A stretch of 7,392 bases of DNA from Natrinema soli (GCF_028618695.1 NZ_JAQIVI010000585.1:1-7392); one strand, 5' to 3'. Shown: positions 1 through 6,366, counted from the first letter of the stretch. Numbers and translations: made by a program. Notes: generated by a model from the sequence alone, not told the origin.

Positions 1-164
1 AGGACGCCAGCCGTACCGACGCCGCGGTGGATCCGGACGCGGTCCGCGAGTCGGACGCGACCGATCGCGGGCCGACGACCGAAGACGGCGCACAGGGCCT
101 CAAGGACGACCCGGAAACGGAGCGGCTCGCGGACGCCGGTTCCGACGATCGCGAAGACGAGTAA
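1..164 (+). CDS. C-terminal end of an acidic haloarchaeal protein (5' partial)
   Basis: An open frame enters from the left edge (first full codon at base 3) and ends at TAA 162-164, giving 53 visible residues. The tail is strongly acidic, with 19 Asp/Glu against 6 Arg/Lys, no hydrophobic segment and no recognisable motif. It reads like the disordered, charged C-terminal extension common on haloarchaeal proteins. Third codon positions are almost all G or C, as in the clear genes nearby, which supports real coding. The function cannot be told from this fragment, because the domain that would identify it lies outside the window. The next gene starts about 100 bases downstream on the same strand behind its own possible promoter, so a shared operon is uncertain. 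Confidence 0.7.
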   Translation, partial: DASRTDAAVDPDAVRESDATDRGPTTEDGAQGLKDDPETERLADAGSDDREDE

Positions 165-237
165 CGTAGTCTACTTTCGTCAGTGGAGTTCGCGTGACTG
201 CGCCAGCGGACCTGCTGCCGTGGTTCGCCGGGTCGCC

Positions 238-244
238 TACTAAG
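238..244 (+). promoter_or_regulatory. possible TATA box of the hydrolase gene
   Basis: TACTAAG is centred about 27 bases before the ATG at 268. That is the spacing expected for a leaderless haloarchaeal transcript, and there is no purine-rich ribosome binding site between box and start. The match to the archaeal box A consensus is only moderate. Confidence 0.35.
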
Positions 245-267
245 CCTCTCCTGCTGCTACGTGGGCT

Positions 268-1065
268 ATGGCTTGGACAGACGAAAGCGGCGGCTCCGAG
301 GGTGTCGACGTCACCGGCCCGTCGGACGCACAGTCGATCGTGTTCGTACACGGTGCGATGTTTACCCGAAAGATGTGGCTTCCCCAACAACGGGAGCTCT
401 CCGAGTCGTTCCACGTCGTCTCGCCGGATCTCCCCGGCCACGGTACTCGCGCCGGCAAGCCGTTCCGGATGGAGCCGGCGATCGACGTCCTCGAGGACGC
501 CCTCGAGACGCACGTCGACGGGTCGGCCGTCCTCGTCGGGCTCTCGCTCGGCGGCTACGCGGTCACGGAGTATGCTCATCGCCATCCCGACGAGGTCGAC
601 GCGCTGGTGCTGTCGGGGAGCAGCGTGAACCCGGTGAATACGATGGAACTCGGCACGCGACTGACCGGGGGGCTGTCGCGGCTCCTGACGAAACCCGATG
701 TCGGAAAGCGCGCCGTCGAGGAACTCGCGACGCGATGGGTTCAAAATCGTGACCTCCCGCCGGATATCGAGCGAGAGATCATCGAAGCCGGCTTCTACCC
801 GGAGCAGTTCGGCGACGCGGCACCGGACATCGCGGGCGAGGATTTCCGGGCGAAGCTCTCCACGTATCCCGGCTCGACGCTCGTCCTCAACGGCGAGAAC
901 GACAAACTGATGCGCCGCGGCGAGCGGGCCCACGCCGGGGCCGCGCGTGACGGCCGCGTGGAAGTCCTCGCGGACGCCGGCCACATCTGTAACCTCCACC
1001 GACCGGCCACGTACACCGACCGGGTTCGACGGTTCGTCCAACGGACCGTCCCGACGCAGCAGTAG
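268..1065 (+). CDS. alpha/beta fold hydrolase
   Basis: This 265-residue protein belongs to the alpha/beta hydrolase superfamily, soluble serine hydrolases that cleave ester, amide or similar bonds. The substrate cannot be read from the sequence. Visible family marks are FVHGA at 26-30 (oxyanion-hole HG motif), DLPGHGT at 54-60, and the nucleophile elbow GLSLGG at 91-96 with Ser93. The other likely triad members are Asp212 (in NGEND) and His239 (in DAGHI). The stretch at about 120-190 between core strands would form the lid. The length is normal for a single-domain member, and all three catalytic residues are present, so it should be active. There is no signal peptide or membrane segment, so it is probably cytoplasmic. 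The ATG start lies about 27 bases after a TATA-like box. It converges with the membrane-protein gene on its right. The family call is secure; the specific activity is unknown. Confidence 0.9.
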   Translation: MAWTDESGGSEGVDVTGPSDAQSIVFVHGAMFTRKMWLPQQRELSESFHVVSPDLPGHGTRAGKPFRMEPAIDVLEDALETHVDGSAVLVGLSLGGYAVTEYAHRHPDEVDALVLSGSSVNPVNTMELGTRLTGGLSRLLTKPDVGKRAVEELATRWVQNRDLPPDIEREIIEAGFYPEQFGDAAPDIAGEDFRAKLSTYPGSTLVLNGENDKLMRRGERAHAGAARDGRVEVLADAGHICNLHRPATYTDRVRRFVQRTVPTQQ

Positions 1066-1080
1066 GTCAGGCGTTCGTCG

Positions 1081-1103
1081 CCGGGTGTCTGCTCGAACAC
1101 CGG
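1081..1103 (+). terminator. imperfect hairpin after the hydrolase gene
   Basis: CCGGGTGT and ACACCGG are complementary apart from one bulged G, around an 8-base loop, 16 bases after the stop at 1065. It lies in the 193-base gap between two convergent genes. No T-tract follows, so a terminator role is only a guess. I see nothing else in the gap. Confidence 0.25.
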
Positions 1104-1258
1104 ATGTACGGTTGCTCAAGGGCGTACGTGGCCGTGTCAGAAGTGGTGCGAACGTCCGGGAGAATAGCAGGATTGCGGACTCACGGCGGCTTCGGGCGGG
1201 TCGGTCGACGGGTGGCCGGACGTACCGACGGCTCAGGGGCGGCGGTCGCCGCGGCAGT

Positions 1259-2563
1259 TCAGGAACGTCGGTCGCCGATCGCATTGCGCAGCCGACCCGG
1301 GAGTCCGAGCAGGGAGATTCCGAACCCGAACAGCACCATCAGCACGTAGAGTCCGAGCGTCGAGGTCCAGACGACGAACATCGCGAGGATCGACCAGCCG
1401 CCCGCCAGGAAGTAAAACGCCGCGATCGACATCGCAGTTCCGTACAGCAAGACGAGGTACGGCCCCCAGTCGTGGGCGTGGCCGCGTCGCACTCGCCGTC
1501 GAACGTAGCGTTTGAGCTCGCCCTCGAGGGACTCCTTCCTGACGGTTCGGTTCTCGACGTCGTCCTCGAAGGTGTCGACGCGATCGCGCAGCCGCTCGAT
1601 CTCTTCGCGCAGTACCTCGGGGTCGTCCGCGCGGTCGCGCGTCCGAGCGCTCGTTCGACTCGCCCTCGCGCTGGTGCGGTCACTGGCGCGATCCTCCGTG
1701 GCCCCCTCGTCGGCACCCGTGGCGTCGTCGGTCATCGCTTCTGTCGGAATCTGTCGATGTCCGGGACTTTGTAGCTGCCGATCCACTTCACGGTCGGCGA
1801 GGACTGCGTTGAGGACCGCACCGAAGACGAGGATGATCGAGCCGACGTAGAGCCAGACGAGGACGAGGAACACGGCACCGAGCGCGCCGTAGACCGCGTA
1901 CCCGGTGGCCAGACCGGTGTACAGCGAGAACGTGCGACTCAGTGTGAACCAGCCGACCGCGGCGACGATCGTTCCCGGTGCGGCCTCGCGAAGGCCGACG
2001 TTCGCGTCCGGAAAGATGACGTACAGCGGCAGGAACGTCGCGACCAGCCCGAGAACGATGAACAGCTGTCCGACGATCGAGAGTCCGAATCCGGCAACGA
2101 ATCGGATCACCAGCTCGAGCGCGCCGACGACGACGAGGCCCAGGGTGATGCCGACGGAGACGATCGTCGCGTCCCAGACGGTGTCAAGCAGTGACTTCTC
2201 CCCCGCAGTGCCGTACACCTGCGAGAAGGCCCGGTCGAGCCCGCGGAGGACCCGGCTCGAGCCCCAGAGCAGGCCGAGGATGCCGACGATGGTCGCTCCC
2301 TGGCGGCCGGTGTCGTCCACGATCGTCTCGGCGAGCAGCTCCTGAGCGTCCGGCGTGAGCACGTCGCTTGCCGCCGCCGTGAGCCGCGCTGCGAGCGCCT
2401 CGCCCCCGATCGATGCCGCAATTCCCAGCGCGAGCAGCATGAGCGGGACGAGCGAGATGAAGCCGTAGAACGCGACGCCCGCTGCGAGCAGCGTCAACTG
2501 TTCGTTCCTGGCGAGCCGAACGGCTTCTCCCGTCACCTCGAGTCCCCGTCTGTGATCGAGCAC
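1259..2563 (-). CDS. YihY/BrkB-family membrane protein with extra coiled-coil and two-helix C-terminal module
   Basis: This 434-residue integral membrane protein begins at GTG (2561-2563). That start is preferred because a TATA-like box lies about 30 bases upstream; a longer reading from TTG at 2617 would run over that box. Residues 23-256 match the YihY/BrkB family: a first long helix (23-52, with AAGVAFYGFISLVPL), a short hydrophobic segment (90-104), and helices at about 133-158, 161-185, 197-217 and 222-256. The family was once called ribonuclease BN in error; its transport or envelope role is still poorly defined. After Met277 comes a charged linker, a likely coiled coil (314-350, EEIERLRDRVDTFEDD) and two more membrane helices within 367-421. 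I recall a module like this as a separate small haloarchaeal protein encoded beside yihY, so this looks like a fusion. Codons 256-276 have unusually A/T-rich third positions, so a frameshift joining two genes is possible. Confidence 0.85.
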   Translation of the reverse strand: MLDHRRGLEVTGEAVRLARNEQLTLLAAGVAFYGFISLVPLMLLALGIAASIGGEALAARLTAAASDVLTPDAQELLAETIVDDTGRQGATIVGILGLLWGSSRVLRGLDRAFSQVYGTAGEKSLLDTVWDATIVSVGITLGLVVVGALELVIRFVAGFGLSIVGQLFIVLGLVATFLPLYVIFPDANVGLREAAPGTIVAAVGWFTLSRTFSLYTGLATGYAVYGALGAVFLVLVWLYVGSIILVFGAVLNAVLADREVDRQLQSPGHRQIPTEAMTDDATGADEGATEDRASDRTSARASRTSARTRDRADDPEVLREEIERLRDRVDTFEDDVENRTVRKESLEGELKRYVRRRVRRGHAHDWGPYLVLLYGTAMSIAAFYFLAGGWSILAMFVVWTSTLGLYVLMVLFGFGISLLGLPGRLRNAIGDRRS

Positions 2564-2588
2564 GCGCGGCCCTTCGACGCGGGCCGCA

Positions 2589-2597
2589 ATATGTAAT
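2589..2597 (-). promoter_or_regulatory. TATA box for the YihY-family gene
   Basis: On the minus strand this reads TTACATATT, an AT-rich island in GC-rich surroundings. Its centre lies about 30 bases before the GTG at 2563. This supports GTG as the start and a leaderless or nearly leaderless transcript. Confidence 0.55.
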
Positions 2598-2647
2598 CGC
2601 ACGACACGGTGTTGCAATGGTCCGTTACGATGGTGCGACGGGCGTTT

Positions 2648-2665
2648 GCTCCTCGAGTCAGGAGC
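2648..2665. repeat. perfect inverted repeat, possible operator
   Basis: GCTCCT, a 6-base spacer (CGAGTC), then AGGAGC. It sits about 50-60 bases upstream of the YihY-family TATA box on that gene's strand, and far (over 200 bases) from the zinc-ribbon start. It could bind a dimeric regulator, but one 6-base stem can occur by chance. Confidence 0.25.
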
Positions 2666-2850
2666 GACGTCGACGCCCGGTTCTATCGGGGCCCTCGTAC
2701 GGTCCCGTTAGCGGCTGTACGAAGCCGATTAGCCACCGCTATTCGGACCGAGTTCCGTTGCCAGGACCCCGTTCGCGCCTGACGGCCAGCGGGTCCGTCG
2801 GCGGTATCATCTCGTGGCCGTGCCGTCGAGCGAGTCGGACCCGCCTCGCT

Positions 2851-2861
2851 TTTCTGTTATC
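2851..2861 (+). promoter_or_regulatory. probable TATA region of the zinc-ribbon gene
   Basis: The segment TTTCTGTTATC is a T-rich island about 22 bases (centre to ATG) before 2878, with no ribosome binding site after it. This fits leaderless transcription and favours the short 66-residue product over any upstream start. Confidence 0.4.
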
Positions 2862-2877
2862 GCGTGAACGTGACCGT

Positions 2878-3078
2878 ATGGAACAACGACGCTGTCCGGA
2901 CTGCGGCGTGACGATGGAAGGGGTGACCGTCCGCGATGGCGAGGGCATGAAGCCGTCCATTGCGACCGGGAAACGCGACGGATTGCTGGGGAAGATCGGC
3001 CTGCAGAACACGACGAAACTCCGGAGCGTCTGCTGTCCGGAGTGCGGGCTCGTCCGCCTGTACGCGGACGTGGAGTAA
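2878..3078 (+). CDS. small zinc-ribbon protein
   Basis: A 66-residue protein with two zinc knuckles: CPDC (Cys6, Cys9) near the N-terminus and CPEC (Cys53, Cys56) near the C-terminus, with an extra Cys52. The four cysteines should bind one zinc ion in a ribbon fold. Between them is a Gly/Lys-containing stretch (30-48) that is more basic than usual for a haloarchaeon and could touch nucleic acid. The ATG at 2878 is chosen because a T-rich promoter-like island precedes it and because sequence upstream in the same frame is not protein-like. Small zinc-ribbon proteins of this kind are very common in haloarchaea and mostly uncharacterised. A role in nucleic-acid binding or protein contact is inference. 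It is transcribed towards trm1, with about 70 bases between the two stop codons. Confidence 0.8.
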   Translation: MEQRRCPDCGVTMEGVTVRDGEGMKPSIATGKRDGLLGKIGLQNTTKLRSVCCPECGLVRLYADVE

Positions 3079-3091
3079 CGGGTCTCTCGAC

Positions 3092-3148
3092 ACGGTCAGT
3101 CGAACCGTCTCTCGATCTGGGCCGTCGAAACGCGGTCAGTCGAACCGC
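3092..3148. repeat. twin hairpins built on a 15-base direct repeat, possible bidirectional terminator
   Basis: CGGTCAGTCGAACCG occurs at 3093-3107 and again at 3133-3147, 40 bases apart. Each copy can form a stem with a 7-base loop. The fifth closing pair differs between copies (A-T at 3092/3108, G-C at 3132/3148), so pairing is kept. It fills the short gap between the convergent zinc-ribbon and trm1 genes. No T-tract is present. Confidence 0.4.
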
Positions 3149-3150
3149 AG

Positions 3151-4272
3151 TCAATCGAGGTTCCCTTCGGTCGCCGCGCGGATCTCGCCCACGCTGGCGT
3201 CCGTCTTGAACGTCGTCCCACCGTAGTGGGCTCTCGAGGCCGCATACCCCGCCTCGCGCAGGTCCGTGAGGAACTCGTCCATCGCGTTTGCGGGCAGCCC
3301 CCAGTTCCGACAGAGCTTGTGCTGGTCGTAGTGTGTCGGCTCGTCCAGTTCGGCCGAGAGCGCGTCGCAGAGCTCTCGAGCCTCGGGCGCGGTATCGAAC
3401 GTGTACGGAATTTCGTCGCGGACCGCGGCGACGAACTTGCGATTCCGAATGGAACCGAGCCAGACGGGGCCGGCGGTGAGCATTCGATTTCCCCCGCAGT
3501 GGGGGCACGTCTCGAGCGGATCGGCGAGCAGCCCGGAATCGGCCTCACGGTAGAGACAGTCTTCACAGTGGTAGAGGTGGCCTAACTCGTCGATCGCGGC
3601 GTCGGCCGCGGTGGGCTTGTGCTCGAGCTCGAGGTAGGTCCGGACGTAGTGACTGGTCGCGTGGGTCAGGAGCGGCTCGACGCCGACGTCGACGCGCGCG
3701 GCGCTGCGAGCGAGCGCCGAGACGAGGATTCGAACGCCCATCTCGGCGTGGTAGTCCGTGTTCCGGGGGATCGCGGAATAGGAGCGCACGCCGCTGTTGA
3801 AGTGGGCCCCGCACAGCGGCGCGGTGTCCGTCGCGGTGACGCAGACCAGGTCCCGACAGTTCGCGAACGCGGCGTCGGCGAACGGCATCGGCGTCCCGTA
3901 GGGGTCGAGATCGATCACGTCGAACGGCTCCTCGTGCATGAGGGCGGAGACGTTGCGGTGTTCGACCCGCGCCCGCTCGTCGCAGTCGTTTCGCTCGAGG
4001 TTCTCCCGCGCGAGGGCGACCGCCTCCTCGTCGACGTCACAGCAGGTGACCTCCCAGCCGTCGGCGGCGGCCCTGACACCGCGGACGCCGCTCGCGGTCA
4101 TCGCGTCCAGATACGAGGTAGCGCGCTCCTCGCGGTCGCGATAGGCTCGCAGCGTCGCGATCGTCAGATCCCGGTTCAATTCCTGTCGCGGATTGTAGAA
4201 GACCGCCTCCTCGATGCCCTCGGTCTGCTCCCCGGGGATTTCGAGTTCGACCCCGCCCTCAGTGACGCGCAT
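3151..4272 (-). CDS. trm1: tRNA (guanine(26)-N(2))-dimethyltransferase Trm1
   Basis: A 373-residue cytoplasmic enzyme that uses S-adenosylmethionine to methylate N2 of G26, at the junction of the D and anticodon stems of tRNA, once or twice. Family marks in order: FYNPRQELNRD (25-35), the SAM-binding Rossmann motif LDAMTASGVRGVR (55-67), an acidic residue after strand 2 (CCDVDEEA, 77-84), and the catalytic DLDPYGTP (121-128), which typifies N2-guanine methyltransferases. A C-terminal part holds a zinc-ribbon insert (Cys236, Cys239, Cys256, Cys259) followed by the Trm1-specific tail, including the HKLCRNWGLP region (318-327). The length is normal for archaeal Trm1 and nothing looks broken. The ATG at 4270-4272 starts right at the expected motif order. 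It is divergent from the SWIM gene (140-base gap) and convergent with the zinc-ribbon gene, so it is likely transcribed alone. Confidence 0.97.
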   Translation of the reverse strand: MRVTEGGVELEIPGEQTEGIEEAVFYNPRQELNRDLTIATLRAYRDREERATSYLDAMTASGVRGVRAAADGWEVTCCDVDEEAVALARENLERNDCDERARVEHRNVSALMHEEPFDVIDLDPYGTPMPFADAAFANCRDLVCVTATDTAPLCGAHFNSGVRSYSAIPRNTDYHAEMGVRILVSALARSAARVDVGVEPLLTHATSHYVRTYLELEHKPTAADAAIDELGHLYHCEDCLYREADSGLLADPLETCPHCGGNRMLTAGPVWLGSIRNRKFVAAVRDEIPYTFDTAPEARELCDALSAELDEPTHYDQHKLCRNWGLPANAMDEFLTDLREAGYAASRAHYGGTTFKTDASVGEIRAATEGNLD

Positions 4273-4293
4273 ACCACGTCTCGTCGGTAGCGG

Positions 4294-4301
4294 GCGAAAA
4301 G
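4294..4301 (-). promoter_or_regulatory. weak TATA-like box for trm1
   Basis: The minus strand reads CTTTTCGC, centred about 25 bases before the trm1 ATG. It is the only T-rich stretch at the right distance, but it is a poor match to the archaeal box A consensus. Confidence 0.3.
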
Positions 4302-4339
4302 CAGTGTGGTCTCGCGCGGCTCGAGCGTCGCCGAAGCCG

Positions 4340-4360
4340 GGCGGATCCGATCGGTCCGCC
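4340..4360. repeat. inverted repeat between divergent trm1 and SWIM genes
   Basis: GGCGGA and TCCGCC flank the 9-base TCCGATCGG, which itself contains the palindrome CCGATCGG. It lies upstream of both promoters (about 23 bases before the SWIM TATA box), a suitable place for a shared operator. GATC-centred palindromes are frequent in haloarchaeal DNA, so confidence is low. Confidence 0.3.
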
Positions 4361-4382
4361 GTCGCGGTACAACAACCAAACC

Positions 4383-4390
4383 GATTTTAC
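4383..4390 (+). promoter_or_regulatory. TATA box for the SWIM gene
   Basis: GATTTTAC is centred about 26 bases before the GTG at 4413, with no ribosome binding site between. The transcript should begin at or next to the GTG, which supports that start codon. Confidence 0.55.
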
Positions 4391-4412
4391 AGTTGGGGAC
4401 ACAGTTCCGGTC

Positions 4413-4769
4413 GTGTCGGAGGCCAACCCCGTCGAGCGATGGCAGGCCGCCCTCGAAGAAGCCGGCGAACTCACGCCCGCGATCGTCGGCGATATCTCGC
4501 AGGTCCACGGCGACCGCGGGGTTCGCGCCATCGAGGCGGTCGGCGAAAACCGGGTGAAGGCCTACCGCGATTTCACGATCGTCGTCGGCTACGACGACGA
4601 GTACATCGTCGAGGACGGCGGCTGTACTTGCAAGGACAGCGAGTACAACCTCGACGCTGACGACCCGACCGAGAAGTGCTGGCACTCGCTGGCCGTCGCG
4701 ATCGCGCGCCGGGTCGGCCACGTCGACTACCACGATATGTGGTACTCGGAGGTCCGCGAACTGTTGTAG
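4413..4769 (+). CDS. SWIM zinc-finger domain protein
   Basis: A 118-residue acidic protein with the SWIM zinc-binding signature CxCx(n)CxH: Cys71-Thr-Cys73, then 15 residues, then Cys89-Trp-His91. The N-terminal 70 residues look like a small alpha/beta scaffold (Val/Ile-rich strand at 54-66). The part after the finger (92-118) looks helical. SWIM domains occur in SWI2/SNF2 ATPases, MuDR transposases, MEK kinases and the Sws1 subunit of the Shu recombination complex, where they bind DNA or proteins. Small stand-alone SWIM proteins are widespread in haloarchaea without a settled function. GTG is taken as the start because the TATA-like box at 4383-4390 is at leaderless distance. Its right neighbour is the replication initiator (convergent, 71-base gap). 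A link to replication or recombination is only suggested by position. Confidence 0.88.
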   Translation: MSEANPVERWQAALEEAGELTPAIVGDISQVHGDRGVRAIEAVGENRVKAYRDFTIVVGYDDEYIVEDGGCTCKDSEYNLDADDPTEKCWHSLAVAIARRVGHVDYHDMWYSEVRELL

Positions 4770-4840
4770 CCGATTGCCGTTGTGCTCAAATTACTGCCGT
4801 CGTTTCGGGTTCAAATCACCGATCGGTCGCTCGGTTTCCG

Positions 4841-6040
4841 TCACTCGGACTCGTTACAGGCGGCGATGATGACTTTCGGATCGTCGATCAGCCGATTCTC
4901 CATGTAGTTCCCTTTCCCTCTGCCGGCCCACTTGCGCTCCTGCTCGATAATCGAGAGGAACTCGAGTTCCGAAAGGATGTCTCGGACGCGCCGGAGCTTC
5001 AGATGCTCGGACTGATCGCGATCACACAACCGCTTGTACAGGTCGTACGCTTCGTTCGTCGTTATCGGTGCGTCGTCCCCCTCCTTTTGCTGGGTGAGCA
5101 GCGCCATCGCCTCGAGAACCAGTTTCGCGTGACTCGGACTCTTGGAAATCAGTTCGGCGAGGCGGCTGGTCTCCTCGCGCTCGTGAGCGTGATCGACGCA
5201 GTCCTCCGTGACGGAGTCGTGGTCGTTCTCCTCGGCAATCTCGCCGGCGAATCGGAGGATATCGATCGCCTTCCGCGCGTCGCCGTGTTCACGGGCTGCC
5301 AGTGCGGCGACGCGAGGGACGACGCCGTCTTCGAGCACGCTCTCGTGGAACGCGTCGGAGCGTGATCGGAGAATCTCTCGGATCTGGGTCGCGTCGTACG
5401 GGGAGAAGACGTACTCCCGTTCACAGAGGCTCGATTTGATCCGCTCGTCCAGCGAGTCCTTGTACCGGACCTTGTTCGAGATTCCGATGACGCCGATCGT
5501 GCTCTCGGTGAGCTTTCCCGATTCGACCGCTCGCGAGAGCTGCATCAGGATTTCGTCGTCTTCGATCTTGTCCACCTCGTCCAGGATGATCAGCGCGACG
5601 TCGTACCGCGTGTCGACGATGCGCCAGAGACGACGGTAGTACTCGGCCGTGCTCAACCCCGAGTGGGGGATCGAGATCTCCGTTTCCGTCTGCTCGTTGA
5701 GTTGATGACCGGCCGATTGCACGGCCTGTGTCTCCGTCGATTCCTGGAGACAATCGACGTAGGCGACGCCGATCGATACGTCGTTATCCTTCGCACGCTC
5801 GACGGCGTGATTCGTGATGAATTTTGAACAGAGGGATTTCCCAGTACCCGTCTTTCCGTAGACGAGAACGTTGTTCGGCGTGTTCCCGCGCGTGGCCGGT
5901 TTAATCGCGTTCGCGAGGTTCGTCAGTTCGTCCTCGCGGCCGATAATCCGGTCGCCGTCCGGGAGGTGTGAGACCTGCAGGAGTTCCTTGTTCCGGAAGA
6001 CCTCATTTTCGCTGCCGAAGTAATCCATCGAGTCGGACAT
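4841..6040 (-). CDS. Orc1/Cdc6-family replication initiator
   Basis: A 399-residue AAA+ ATPase that binds origin recognition boxes and starts chromosome or plasmid replication, also helping MCM helicase loading. Visible features: the N-terminal FRNKELLQVSHLPD region (15-28) and IIGREDEL (32-39), Walker A GKTGTGKS (62-69), Walker B IILDEVD (151-157), sensor 1 ISNK with Asn189 (187-190), and sensor 2 GDARKAID with Arg256 (253-260). A C-terminal winged-helix domain (about 295-395) has the wing motif GRGKGNY at 373-379, which would contact DNA. The length is typical and all ATPase motifs are intact. The ATG at 6038-6040 is followed by the expected N-terminus. Immediately upstream lies a gene-free region with ORB-like repeats, the arrangement expected of an origin with its cognate initiator. 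Haloarchaea carry many Orc paralogues, so I do not assign a number or say whether this is the main chromosomal origin. Confidence 0.97.
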   Translation of the reverse strand: MSDSMDYFGSENEVFRNKELLQVSHLPDGDRIIGREDELTNLANAIKPATRGNTPNNVLVYGKTGTGKSLCSKFITNHAVERAKDNDVSIGVAYVDCLQESTETQAVQSAGHQLNEQTETEISIPHSGLSTAEYYRRLWRIVDTRYDVALIILDEVDKIEDDEILMQLSRAVESGKLTESTIGVIGISNKVRYKDSLDERIKSSLCEREYVFSPYDATQIREILRSRSDAFHESVLEDGVVPRVAALAAREHGDARKAIDILRFAGEIAEENDHDSVTEDCVDHAHEREETSRLAELISKSPSHAKLVLEAMALLTQQKEGDDAPITTNEAYDLYKRLCDRDQSEHLKLRRVRDILSELEFLSIIEQERKWAGRGKGNYMENRLIDDPKVIIAACNESE

Positions 6041-6068
6041 TCAGTTGGTCAAACGATTCATCGGAGAC

Positions 6069-6079
6069 CACTTAACCCA
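6069..6079 (-). promoter_or_regulatory. possible orc1/cdc6 promoter (TTAA core)
   Basis: The minus strand reads TGGGTTAAGTG across this site, with TTAA at 6072-6075, about 33 bases before the ATG. It implies a leader of only a few bases. Repeat copy 1 (6094-6102) is about 20 bases further upstream, close enough for initiator binding to affect transcription. Confidence 0.35.
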
Positions 6080-6093
6080 TTCGGACCGTGGTG

Positions 6094-6102
6094 CCGCTGT
6101 AT
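6094..6102 (-). repeat. ORB-like copy 1 (core only)
   Basis: Exact CCGCTGTAT core on the + strand. At the G-string position (6083-6087) there is only a partial match, CGACC-like rather than ACCCC. It is closest to the orc promoter. Confidence 0.6.
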
Positions 6103-6145
6103 ATTGTCTGAATGCTCTTTAGAGGATTTAAAGCTGGGAATTTAG

Positions 6146-6165
6146 ACCCCTCATTGCCGCTGTAT
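6146..6165 (-). repeat. ORB-like copy 2 (full unit)
   Basis: ACCCC, six bases (TCATTG), then exact CCGCTGTAT. This is a complete core plus G-string. An AT-rich stretch (6100-6145) separates it from copy 1. Confidence 0.75.
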
Positions 6166-6188
6166 GGCCGGAATACAACTCCGTATTT

Positions 6189-6197
6189 CCGCTGTAT
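6189..6197 (-). repeat. ORB-like copy 3 (core, near-complete G-string)
   Basis: Exact CCGCTGTAT core. At the fixed 6-base distance lies ACTCC (6178-6182), one base off ACCCC. Confidence 0.65.
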
Positions 6198-6220
6198 TGT
6201 CCGTCCGTGACCGTGCGGTC

Positions 6221-6229
6221 TCGCTGTAT
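6221..6229 (-). repeat. ORB-like copy 4 (degenerate)
   Basis: TCGCTGTAT, one mismatch in the core; the G-string position reads ACCGT. It keeps the 32-base spacing from copy 3. Confidence 0.5.
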
Positions 6230-6294
6230 CGTATTCGGAACCTTCCTCTCGAGAACTGATTCGCCGGGTTCACCTGCAGTTGCGCACCGAACTT

Positions 6295-6303
6295 CTGCTG
6301 TAT
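6295..6303 (-). repeat. ORB-like copy 5 (degenerate)
   Basis: CTGCTGTAT, one mismatch in the core and no clear G-string. Its position is exactly 201 bases from copy 1. Confidence 0.5.
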
Positions 6304-6346
6304 ATCGCCGAAATGGGTTATAGATGGACTGATTCAGTTGTTCACC

Positions 6347-6366
6347 ACCCCTCGGTGCCGCTGTAT
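6347..6366 (-). repeat. ORB-like copy 6 (full unit)
   Basis: ACCCC, six bases (TCGGTG), then exact CCGCTGTAT. It is 201 bases from copy 2 and has the same CCCCTC start. Confidence 0.75.

Larger units (their letters stand above)
2598..2877. other. divergent intergenic region with one inverted repeat
   Basis: This is the non-coding region between the back-to-back YihY-family and zinc-ribbon genes (total gap 314 bases). A + strand frame stays open through it in phase with the zinc-ribbon gene. Its translation is rich in Arg, Ser, Pro and Cys with little Asp/Glu, unlike a haloarchaeal protein, so I treat it as non-coding. It contains a perfect 6-base inverted repeat at 2648-2665 and the zinc-ribbon promoter near 2851-2861. 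I see no RNA gene. Confidence 0.6.

Noticed and set aside
1066..1258. RNA gene or small gene between the convergent hydrolase and YihY-family genes
   Set aside because: Only short frames and one imperfect hairpin are present; no tRNA-like cloverleaf or conserved motif was seen.
100..1284. Long minus-strand open frame opposite the hydrolase gene
   Set aside because: It is a shadow of the hydrolase coding strand; its translation is Arg-rich with no domain, while the + strand has a complete catalytic triad.
2564..2617. Longer YihY-family start at TTG 2617
   Set aside because: It would place the likely TATA box inside the coding region, and the added 18 residues are before the conserved domain.
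2617..2877. N-terminal extension of the zinc-ribbon gene in the same + strand frame
   Set aside because: The extension is Arg/Ser/Pro-rich and not acidic, and a promoter-like T-rich island sits just before the ATG at 2878. The frame is open only because GC-rich DNA has few stops.
3619..4290. 223-codon + strand frame opposite trm1
   Set aside because: It is antisense shadow coding; trm1 on the other strand has all family motifs.
4818..4827. Palindrome ACCGATCGGT after the SWIM gene, sharing CCGATCGG with 4347-4354
   Set aside because: CGATCG-type palindromes are very common in haloarchaeal DNA, so two copies flanking one gene are not convincing as a site pair.
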